Assembly (NCBI GenBank): GCA_963575745.1
Contig: CAUYUJ010015842.1
Location: 127,501-190,000, forward strand
Origin: Prorocentrum cordatum
Taxonomy: Eukaryota > Sar > Dinophyceae > Prorocentrales > Prorocentraceae
Reading direction: 5' to 3'
DNA length: 62,500 bases
The translations under genes were made by a program, and so were the position numbers. Below are positions 41,207-48,987 of the stretch, piece by piece (the first letter of the stretch is position 1; each line of letters begins with the position of its first letter). The notes under the pieces were generated by a model that saw only the letters and a program-made list of their open reading frames with translations, did no database searches and was not told the DNA's origin.

Positions 41207-41950
41207 CTACGGGGGGGGGACTGTCGCACAGGGTAGCACATCGAGCTGGAATCGGCGACACAACAACAAAAGGTCGGCGAGTGGTTTTATGATGGTGGAT
41301 ATTTTGAAGGGGCCCTGGGACACACTAATAAATACAAATGTTCCCATATTTTCTAGGTTTTTGTATTCCCCCCCACTTCCCGTATTTTCCAATATTTTCC
41401 GGGGAATCGCCGATTAATTGTGTCTGTGTGTTTCTTTCCATCCTGATATTTACGGGCCTGGGCGGGGTGGGCTATCGGCCCCTGTTGGCGATCCATGGGC
41501 GACTGGCGACCCGGGTCTCCCCCCGAGCGTTGCCCCCGAGGGCCGCAGCGGCTGCCCGGCCCGCCGCCCTCCGTCGGCACCCGGGGGGGCCGCGGCTGCG
41601 GCTTGGCCTGCGCCTCCGCGCGTCCGTGCCGGAAGTCCCGCAGGAAGTCCACCAGGTCGTCCAGGCACCTCGGCTCTACAGTGGGGCCAGTCCACGAGAA
41701 ACCTTCCACAAGGAACCCAACCCTGAGACCCCAGAGCGTCCATTGTTTTCTGGTATGGGAACGTCACGCTTTCCATTGAAAAACCATCGACACCCAAGAA
41801 ACAAAGGGCACCATGGAGGCAAGCAGGGTGTTTTTTTTGGCATGGGTCTCCACTGTAGACGGCAACGCCAGGAAGGCCTTCGTAAACACGATCTGGGGCC
41901 AAGAACATCTCAGACGGGGCCAGGGCAAGGACAGCATCGGACCAGGGTAG
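41207..41950 (-). CDS. Candidate gene segment, three exons with introns F and E
   Basis: Exon 1 (41861-about 41950) reads SDAVLALAPSEMFLAPDRVY and EGLPGVA. Exon 2 (41443-41673) reads PRCLDDLVDFLRDFRHGRAE. Exon 3 (41207-41314) reads GPFKISTIIKPLADLLLLCR to a stop. Intron 1 is GT-AG (GCC|GTCTAC, GTAGAG|CCG, 187 nt) and coincides with F copy 3. Intron 2 is CAG|GA..CCCAG|GG (128 nt) and coincides with E copy 4. Both are phase 0. Exon 3 is weakest because its first bases are shared by other E copies. No domain recognised. Confidence 0.5.
41307..41442 (-). mobile_element. Family E introner-like element, copy 4
   Basis: 136 bp. Minus-strand junctions TATCAG|GATGG and TGTCCCAG|GGCCCC, separating candidate exons in phase 0. 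Confidence 0.75.
41675..41859 (-). mobile_element. Family F introner-like element, copy 3
   Basis: 185 bp with ends TCTACAGTGGGGCC / its inverse (GGGTCTCCACTGTAGA) and a 4 bp flank duplication CGGC. Best-preserved copy. Confidence 0.85.
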
Positions 41951-42235
41951 ATGGAGGAGGAGGAGGAGGGGGAGGAGGAGGAGGAGGAGGAGGAGGAGGA
42001 GGAGGAGGAGGAGGAGGACGAGAGGGGTAGGAAAAGGAATAGGAGAAGGAGGAGGGAGGAGGAGGAGGAGGCGGAGAAGAGGAGAGGAGGAGGAGGAGGA
42101 GGAGGAGGAGAGGAGGAGGAGGAGGAGGAGGAGGAGGAGGAGGAAAAGGAAGAGGAGGAGGAGGAGGAGGAGGGGGAGGAAAAGGAAGAGGAGGAGGAGG
42201 ACGGGGAGGAGGAAGAGGAGGAGGAGGAGTCGGGG
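41948..42235. repeat. (GAG)n array
   Basis: About 290 bp of interrupted GAG. Confidence 0.95.
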
Positions 42236-42540
42236 ATCTCAGCGACCCGCCGGTTCCGAAGGACGCCTCGTGCGCCGCGGCCGTTCTCGCAGCGCTCTTG
42301 GAGCGCCCCCGAGCGAGCGACGAGCACAGCGCTGGTCTGTGACGCCGCGGCGTGCGCGGGCCGCCCGCGCGGCACACCGCGCGGAGAAGAGGGGCGCTCG
42401 CTCGATGCCTCACGCGGAAGACGCTCAATCCATACACTTTTTTTCGGTCGCGGGCGGACGCGGATTCGCAGTCGCCGAACTGAGAGGTCCAGGCCACGGG
42501 CCTGTCAAATTAGCAACGCGCAAGCCTAAAAGCGCAGCGG

Positions 42541-42660
42541 CTCAATACATACACACAAATCCGAGGATTCCTCCGTCTCTTCTGGATTGTCGTCTTCCCC
42601 CCCCCCTTCCCATATTTTCCAGGGAATCGACGATGAATTGTGTTTGTGTGTTTGTTTCTC
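42541..42660 (-). mobile_element. Family E introner-like element, copy 5
   Basis: Minus-strand junction GAGTCAG|GAGAAAC kept; far end diverged. Confidence 0.65.
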
Positions 42661-42663
42661 CTG

Positions 42664-43289
42664 ACTCATGCGCGATGATCGGCGCGGCCGACCCCGTCGT
42701 CGTGCGTCCCTCAATTAGATTTACGAGGCAACTTCTGGGAGGTGCTCGGACAAGAAAAAAACAATCCAGGGCTGTGAGAAGACTGGTTCAGGAGGCCACT
42801 GCGCTGGTTTAGCTCAGATCAGACGCAAGATTCAGCCCGAAAGCTGAATTAAGCTAGACTGTTATGCCCGATGTCGCCTGCTTTCAACCACTGGTACACA
42901 AGCGCCGATGCTGAATCAAACCACTTAGGAGTTGCATCCGGATTAGCTGCCCCGATACGCAACCGCCAACCGCAGCGTGTTCACACGGTGCTCAACACGC
43001 AGAGGGAAAACGAAAGTCTGGAGCGATGCATCCGGAACAACGCAAGCCACCAAGTGCTGGAGCAGCACGCGCCGTCTGGACGCTTTCGCATGGGTCGGCT
43101 TACGTGTGAGCATTAGGCGCACGGTCGAAACATGGTCACGAGAACGTGGGGTCAAGAACACAAGCCCCTTCGCAGCATGCCGATACTCTAGGAGTGTACC
43201 CAAAACGAGAGGCGCCCCAGAGTGAAGAGCTCGAGAGCAAACAGCGGAACGGTACCCCTCCGAAGAGCCAGGTTTGATCTTAATTTGGC
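42664..43289. other. Unassigned region
   Basis: Frames of 60-86 codons on both strands, none decisive. CCCCGATACGCAAC at 42950 also occurs at about 40183. Confidence 0.35.
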
Positions 43290-43598
43290 GGCGCGCATAA
43301 GGGGGTGCGGGGTACTTAGGGGGAGGGGGGAAGGCTTCTCAGGAGCCTTCTTGTTAGAAAGCGCCGGTCCTACATCGACAGAAAACCCTTACCCCCTCCC
43401 CGGAATCCTGGGGAAAGCAAAAGGTACCAGTACGGTAACTCCCTGGACCTCTCCGGCGGTGCATTCTGACCAGGATGTCGAGGCGAGTCCAGCGGTGGCG
43501 GCGAGGGCCTCCCAGGAAGCCGAAGAGGGAGAAAACGGACGAAGGGTAGCAGTATGAGTACCGTTTCCCCCTCCTCCTAGGCCTCTCTGCGCGTGGCC
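43290..43598 (+). mobile_element. Family I element, copy 4, with an insertion
   Basis: GGCGCGCATAAGGGGGT and GGAAGGCTTCTCAGGA at left, CTCTGCGCGTGGCC at right, split by about 160 bp bounded by GGTACCAGTACGGTAACTCC and GTATGAGTACCG, partly J-like. It lies just 3' of the gene stop at 43602. Confidence 0.6.
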
Positions 43599-43601
43599 CA
43601 T

Positions 43602-44160
43602 TTAACCCTCGGGCCAGCTGTCTAGGGACCGCCGAGCCCGGCACTCGAAGCCGCAGTCCGCGCGGAACACGCCGCGGGCCTCCTCGAAGAGCCTCCGGTC
43701 CACCGGGCTGCACCTCGGCACGTCGCCGGCCCAGCAGATCCGCGACGGCAGGGAGGCGTCCGCCGCCTCTGCAGTGAGGGAAACGGCACAAGCTTGCCGT
43801 AACCAGCCTCGAGCGTATCCCTATCCCTAGGATGGGCGAGCAAAAAGCGAGGACAATCTTAGGGATAGGCCCTCAAAAGCGGAGGGAATCCTTAAGATCG
43901 GCATCGAGGTCAGGTGGTGTCAAACATAGGGATGGGGATATGCTCCAGGCTGGTACTGTCCGTCGCAGCGCGGCAGAGGCGATCCGCACGCGCGCTCTCG
44001 TAGCTGGGGGCGCGCGGCGTACGTCGCCGGCAGCAAGAGACGGACGGAGGAAGAGGGCAGCCGCGGAACAGAGGCGGGGGAGGGGGGGGCACTCGACACG
44101 GAGAGAGAAGCGGCACAAGCATGCGCGGGTGAAAGTGGGACGACGTGGCCCAGGTGCTGC
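43602..44160 (-). CDS. Candidate gene 3' end, two exons around element D
   Basis: Penultimate exon (to 43957) reads RAPSYESARADRLCRAATD. The terminal exon (43602-43768) reads ADASLPSRICWAGDVPRC, SPVDRRLFEEARGVFRADCG and FECRARRSLDSWPEG, then TAA. Intron 43956-43769 is 188 nt, GT-AG, phase 1: donor ACA|GTACCAGCC is the first base of element D, and acceptor GCCGTTTCCCTCACTGCAG lies 30 bp past its other end with a good pyrimidine tract. The split codon becomes AAG. The terminal exon is one of the most protein-like stretches in the window. It is Cys-rich but I do not recognise the family. The 5' limit is unknown. Confidence 0.6.
43799..43955 (-). mobile_element. Family D introner-like element, copy 3
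   Basis: 157 bp with about 30 bp inverted ends (GTAACCAGCCTCGAGCGTAT / GTACCAGCCTGGAGCATATC). Its right end supplies the GT donor of the intron. Confidence 0.85.
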
Positions 44161-44204
44161 TTGCTGGTGGTCTGTTGTCGTCGTCGCCCCCCCCCCCTCG
44201 GCGA

Positions 44205-44324
44205 CGCACCTGCGATCCTCACAGAGACCCACCCTGCGATCCACCCAGAGACCCACCCCGAGACCCATCCCGGGACGCACCTTGGGAACCACCTGCGACC
44301 CGACCCCAGACCTGCGACGTCCTA
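44205..44324. repeat. GACCCACC(C/T)TGCGATCC-type tandem repeat
   Basis: Six to seven units near 17 bp. The complement (GGGTCGCGGGGT) recurs at 51480-51560 and 40340-40390. Confidence 0.75.
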
Positions 44325-44466
44325 ATTTGTTCAAGACGGCGTCCCCGGAAATCCTGACCCTTTCCCCGGGACCGGTTCTGCATTCTGAGTCACTTCTTGA
44401 CGGCCCCGGGGCCCGGCGAGGACCCCCAGGGGCCGCAAACGGCGAAAAAAATCCGTCCTGATTTTT
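44325..44466 (-). mobile_element. Family J element, copy 4
   Basis: GGACCGGTTCTGCATTCTGAG, GGGCCCGGCGAGGACC, CCGTCCTGATTTTTGTTTG. Minus end AACAAATTAG|GACGTCGCAGG. Confidence 0.75.
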
Positions 44467-44636
44467 GTTTGTGTGTGTGTTTCGACGACGCGATCGTGCC
44501 TTGGGGAGCGCGCCTCGCCCGCGAGCCGCCCCGCGCCCGCCCCCGCAGTCCGACCCGCAACTGCGGTGTGCTGCGTGCAGATGTTCGGCGGTCGGCGGGC
44601 GGAAGCCCTGGACCTGCGCTATAACTAGGCCCCCCC

Positions 44637-44766
44637 TCGCCATCGCTCAAACGTCCATTCCCTGTGCTTTTTTTGGTTTCGTGCGTGGCTTTTTCGCCAA
44701 ATGATCAAGGATGCTCCTCGATGGTCCTCGCCGAAGGAAAAATGCACACGTCCGAGCGATGCCAAG
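44637..44766 (-). mobile_element. Family H element, copy 3
   Basis: 130 bp: CCATCGCTCAAACGTCCATT and ATGCACACGTCCGAGCGATG. Confidence 0.7.
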
Positions 44767-45159
44767 CCCCCTGGCGAGCGGGGAGCGCGGCAGGGGCGGC
44801 TGCCGGAGGCGCCTCCGGGGGAGATCTGGCGCCGACCCGGGCCGACCCCCGAAGAAGTCCGAGCGGGCCTCCGAACCTCAGCGATGTGTTTCGTTCTCGA
44901 TGTGCTGTCGTTCTCCCTCGTCTTGTGTTCGATCCGCCTCTACCGCACAACGAAGTCGAAGCGAAGACGCCCTACGAAATCGCCCAAAACACCGAATTCG
45001 GACCAGCCCTGTGCTCTACTCACACGGCGGACCTCTCCCATGGGGTTCTTCGGACTAGAAAGATGTGGAGGACAGTCCCGCCGTGGCGACGAAGAGCACT
45101 CCAGGACGAGCAGCGGCATCGGCACCCTCTCCCCAGGAGATCCGACGTCGTGTTTTTTT
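44767..45159. other. Unassigned region
   Basis: A K-like fragment near 44800-44860; otherwise nothing recognised. Confidence 0.35.
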
Positions 45160-45300
45160 TTTTTTTTCAATACGGGGTCCCCAGAAGTCTCGACCCATCT
45201 TTCATCCCGAGTCGATTTTTTTTGATGGTCCCGAGGCCCGGCGAGGGCCCCGCAAGGCCGAAACTTGCGAAACACGTCCGTCTTGATTTTTGTCAATGCG
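45160..45300 (-). mobile_element. Family J element, copy 5
   Basis: Begins with a T15 run, then CAATACGGGGTCCCC, CCCGAGGCCCGGCGAGGGCC and CCGTCTTGATTTTTGTCAA. Confidence 0.75.
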
Positions 45301-45309
45301 TTGGATTTC

Positions 45310-45525
45310 TGGGTCTCCTCCTCTGCGTTTGGGCTGTGCGTTCTCCCTCCGGCCTCGCCCGTGCCCTGGAGGGCGGGGCCCCGGGCCGCGGCGCCGCCAG
45401 GCCCAAAGAGCCGCAGCAGCGGCTCCACGGCGCTCACCGCCTCGAACTGCGGCGGCGCGCCCGGCTTCTCGTCCTCGCCGCAGGCAGCATCAGAAACAGG
45501 ATCAACATCGCCATCACTATCACCA
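45310..45525 (-). CDS. Candidate exon, paralogue of 39032-39190
   Basis: Minus frame GDSDGDVDPVSDAACGEDEK, PGAPPQFEAVSAVEPLLRLF, GPGGAAARGPALQGTGEAGG, next to J copy 5. Compare plus 39032: ETPGAPPQLGTVSAVALLLR. The shared PGAPPQ[F/L]..VSAV..LLR, the Asp-rich preceding part and the neighbouring GAT/ATC array show the two loci are related in inverted orientation. Splice sites not resolved. Function unknown. Confidence 0.5.
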
Positions 45526-45644
45526 AGCCATCATCCTCCAAGTAACCACCAGCAGCAGCAACAACACCATCGCTGTCACCGAAACATGCTCTGCGTCGCC
45601 TCCGCTGAGTGGTCGTTAGACGTGTCAACGACCACGGGCCCGAC

Positions 45645-45697
<53 letters not shown>

Positions 45698-45738
45698 GCA
45701 TCATCATCATCATCAGCATCATCACCATCATCATCATC

Positions 45739-45781
<43 letters not shown>

Positions 45782-45985
45782 GCAGCACCATCTTCATCAT
45801 CATCATCATCATCGGCATCATCATCATCGTCATCATCATCATCATCAAGATCAGCATCATTGACCAACTGGTGTACACCTGGCATCGATGAGCCCTGAGG
45901 GCCCCAGGGCCCCCATCACCATCACCATCAGCATCAGCATTAGCTTTTTCACCATCAGCATCACCATCACCATCACTAACACCAC

Positions 45986-46042
<57 letters not shown>

Positions 46043-46128
46043 CACCATCACCATCATCATCATCAGCATCATGATCATCATCATTAGCATCAGCATCATC
46101 ATTACCATCACCACCATCATCATCATCA
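45645..46128. repeat. (ATC)n array with an internal duplicated segment
   Basis: Two ATC blocks, each followed by TTGACCAACTGGTGTACACC, TGGCATCG and GAGGGCCCCAGGGCCCC (45858-45912 and 46128-46190). Confidence 0.9.
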
Positions 46129-46178
46129 TTGACCAACTGGTGTACACCTGGCATCGCACTGAGCTCATGAGCCCAGAG

Positions 46179-47702
46179 GGCCCCAGGGCCCCTGCCAATG
46201 GAGAAATGTGGGGGCACCGTTTCATCGATGGTTCTTGCCAGCGCCACCCCGTCCGTGAAGTATCACGCGCGGCATGGGCTGTCTCAATGAATTCGGATGA
46301 TGGGGAGTGCCTTGGAGAGGTCAGGGGCCCTGTGCGGGCCCACTTCCCTCAGACTCCGCAGGCTGCGGCATTCTCGGCTCGCTGTATGGTTTCTCAGTTT
46401 ATGATTTTCCCGAGCATCGTGTACTCAGACTGCGCCAATGTGGTCCACCAGAGTCGCCTCCCCCTGCCTGACAGATATACAGGGAAGAGAGCCTATTCTG
46501 GAATGGTTTTGCAAGCCAGTGCTAATGAGGGCCAGGCTTTAGACGGCATCGTGAGAGGTAAAGCCCACCTCGGCCTCGAGGAGGACGGCCTCTCAGCTCG
46601 TGACCTGTTTCCTCGCAAGGGTCACTCGGACGCCGACATTGGAGCTAAGCACGGCCTTCGGCTTCACCCTTCTGCCCCTGGCGATACGGAAGTAGCCACG
46701 AAGCTGGCCGATGCCGCCGGAGCAGATTGCATTCTCGCGGCCAGTTTGCTTCCGCTCTGGCCCAAACTACCCCCTCGATGTGCCACACGCCCCGCCTGTG
46801 CGCTCTTCCGCTTCGCTGTGTCCCCCCCCCCCGTGCCTCACAGGTGGGGGAGATGGAGTGGCATTTGAAGGTGTGCTGTTTGTTTGCAGGGGCGGAGGAA
46901 AGCAGAGACGTGCCCCCCGCCAGGCTCCTGTGTTAGTGTCTCCAGGCTCCATGCTGCGAGGCAGCAGGAGCTGGGCCACCGTACGGTGGCGTTCAATTGC
47001 TCAGATGGGTCAGTTCTGTTTATCTGCCTGCGCTGCAAGTGCCACTCTTCAGGCGCCTCGGTCCGAGGCCTAGGAGAGCGGTGCCAACCATCTTCCCGCG
47101 CTGCCAAATGTGGGTGGCGAGCGCTCGTGAAGGGCATCCATCCGCACTACTCTAAGCAGAAGCTGAATGCCACAATCGATGTAGACAAGTGTGTTGCCTG
47201 TTCTGACACTTGTGTGTTTGAGGATGACACTTGTGTGTTTGAGGATGGGTCCGAGCCCTGCGTCCGTGGCGATGAGAACGTTCTGGGGTGCGCCTCCCCC
47301 GTCCGCTCCGTCTGCCACCGCCTCTGGTGCCGCTGCAGCACCTGCCGCCGCAGGCCATGTCCCCCCGCCCCCCGTCCCGCCCGGCGCCCGCTGCAGTCAG
47401 GCCCCGCGCGATGGAAGGGACGGGGGTGTGTGCGACCTCGGGGACTCGGCCGGGCGAGAGACGGCAGCTGCGAGAGGTGCGGGAGGCTCCTTTTTTTGCG
47501 CGGCGTTGAGGCAGAGGAGGAGGCGGCCCTCTCCCTCCTCGGTCCGCCCCGCGTCGCAGCTCGAGAGGTGAAGCCCGCCCCATCTCCTGGAGATGTGCTG
47601 GTGCACGGGCGGCAGCCCCTCGAGTCACAGGAGGATGGAGACACACGGGCCCCCCTCCTGGACGCGCGCGCTGGAGCCGACCTTTCAGGCGACTCGGACT
47701 AA
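46179..47702 (+). pseudogene. Non-LTR-type RNase H domain fragment with Cys-rich tail
   Basis: An open frame from the ATC array into 46868 carries an RNase H-like fold: HRFIDGSC (first Asp), PQTPQAAAFSA (the usual acidic residue after QAA is replaced by Ala), IVYSDCANVVH (third Asp), KGHSDADIGAKHG (last Asp). After a C12 run near 46821 the frame shifts. The continuing frame 46884-47702 has LFICLRCKCHSSGASVRG, a CxxC motif, and GIHPHYSK, the tail I associate with RNase H-bearing elements of dinoflagellates, then an acidic end. A 46 nt GT-AG span (46844-46889) exists but does not restore frame. The missing acidic residue and frameshift suggest a dead copy. No reverse transcriptase was found beside it. 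Confidence 0.6.
47201..47248. repeat. Two tandem 24 bp units
   Basis: GACACTTGTGTGTTTGAGGAT twice. Confidence 0.9.
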
Positions 47703-47809
47703 CCTCACCAGTAGGTCGGCCTGTCCGAGTCGCATTCAGAGCTGGCAGGTCCCGCACTGCCAGTTGCTTGCACTTTGCGTTGGGCCCGTGGAGGTCAACA
47801 TCATGATGA

Positions 47810-47811
<2 letters not shown>

Positions 47812-47855
<44 letters not shown>

Positions 47856-48075
47856 CCATCATCATCAGAAGCATCAGCATCAGCATCAGCATCAGCATCA
47901 GCATCAGCATAATAATCGGCATAGGCATCACCACCGCAATCATCGGCATAGGCATCACCACCGCAATCATCCATCATCATTATACTCATCCTCATCCTCA
48001 TCCTCACTGTGCTCATCATCAGCACCCATCACCACCACGACCACCACCACCACGAGCAACATCACCGTCACCGCC
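47812..48075. repeat. (ATC)n with two 24 bp repeats
   Basis: ATC/AGC units, then AATCATCGGCATAGGCATCACC in tandem at 47930-47970, then further ATC-like sequence. Confidence 0.9.
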
Positions 48076-48338
48076 ATCATCACCGCCATCACCGTCCACG
48101 ATGTGCAGCCCCTTCGCCGCGCGCCCGAGGCCCACGAGGCTCGACAGCAGCGGCGCGCCTTGGCCGCCCTGCGCGTAGGCCACGATGCGGTCGCGGGCGC
48201 CCGCCAGCCACTCGGGGTGGGAGAAGAGCGTGAGCCTCGAGGGGGAGAAGCACGGCAAGCACCTGGCGGCGCCCACAGCGGATGGCGCGAGGGGGCGGGG
48301 CTTCCAAGAGCAGGCGGAGGGGCCTCTTGCAAGCCAGT
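48019..48338 (-). CDS. Candidate exon, unknown protein
   Basis: Minus frame with RCLPCFSPSRLTLFSHPEWL, AGARDRIVAYAQGGQGAPLL and SSLVGLGRAAKGLHIVDG, then an Asp/Gly-rich end encoded by the GATG repeats. Family B copy 10 lies directly upstream (48349-48500). The peptide is clearly protein-like but I cannot name a family. It may belong to the same minus-strand gene as 45310-45525 or to an independent one. Confidence 0.5.
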
Positions 48339-48348
48339 GGCTTTCTCG

Positions 48349-48500
48349 AAGTCGGGCATGTCCTCCCAGAGGGCGACTTTTGAAGGACAGTAGAAGAAAG
48401 TCAAAACATAAAAAAAACGTCAAATGCGGACGAACCATCGTCATCATATTATTGTGTTTCTCTTGAGTAGTATTCCAGCAGAGGGACATGCCCCATGTAA
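48349..48500. mobile_element. Family B element, copy 10
   Basis: 152 bp. Flanks GGCTTTCTCG and GGCCTTCTTG agree at 8/10. Confidence 0.85.
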
Positions 48501-48987
48501 GGCCTTCTTGGAAGCCCCCCCGGAGGCTTCAAATTAAGTTTGTTGGGAAGCTTCCAGGCCGCCCTTCTGAGAAGGCCTCCCCGCCTTCTGGCAGAACGCC
48601 CCGCCTTCTTGGCAGGTCGCCCCCCTCGCGCCACCCTCCCGCGCGCGCCGCCATACCAACGGCACAGAGAAATCAGGACCACATGGGGGCTCACGAGAGG
48701 CTCGGGTGGATTCCGGGCCGTCCCTTCTGAGTATTGTCATGCGCCCTGTTTGTGGCTGGGGTCGCCGTGGCGAGAAACGCCATTCGTTCTTTGTTCAGCG
48801 GTCCGTGTGGTAAGAGAGTCCGCTGGGAAACTGTTCACGGAAGCGTTCGAAGTCCGTGCGAATGTCATGGATCAGCGCTGGCCCTTCTTCTTGGCGCGCA
48901 GAGCGCACGAGGGGCGGCACCAGAGGCGCAATGAGGGGGTTCCAGCGCAGGTCCAATATACTCTCGCGGCCCTTTGGCGATCTGTGC
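48501..48987. other. 3' flank of the gene at 48988
   Basis: GGAAGCTTCC-like and CTTCTGAGAAGGC palindromes at 48500-48620. GACCTGCGCTGGAACCCC (minus, about 48945) is the motif also seen at 17030. No other feature. Confidence 0.4.

Noticed and set aside
46844-46889. 46 nt GT-AG intron in the RNase H fragment
   Set aside because: Sites look good but joining does not lead into the Cys-rich frame; a frameshift at the C12 run explains the break equally well.
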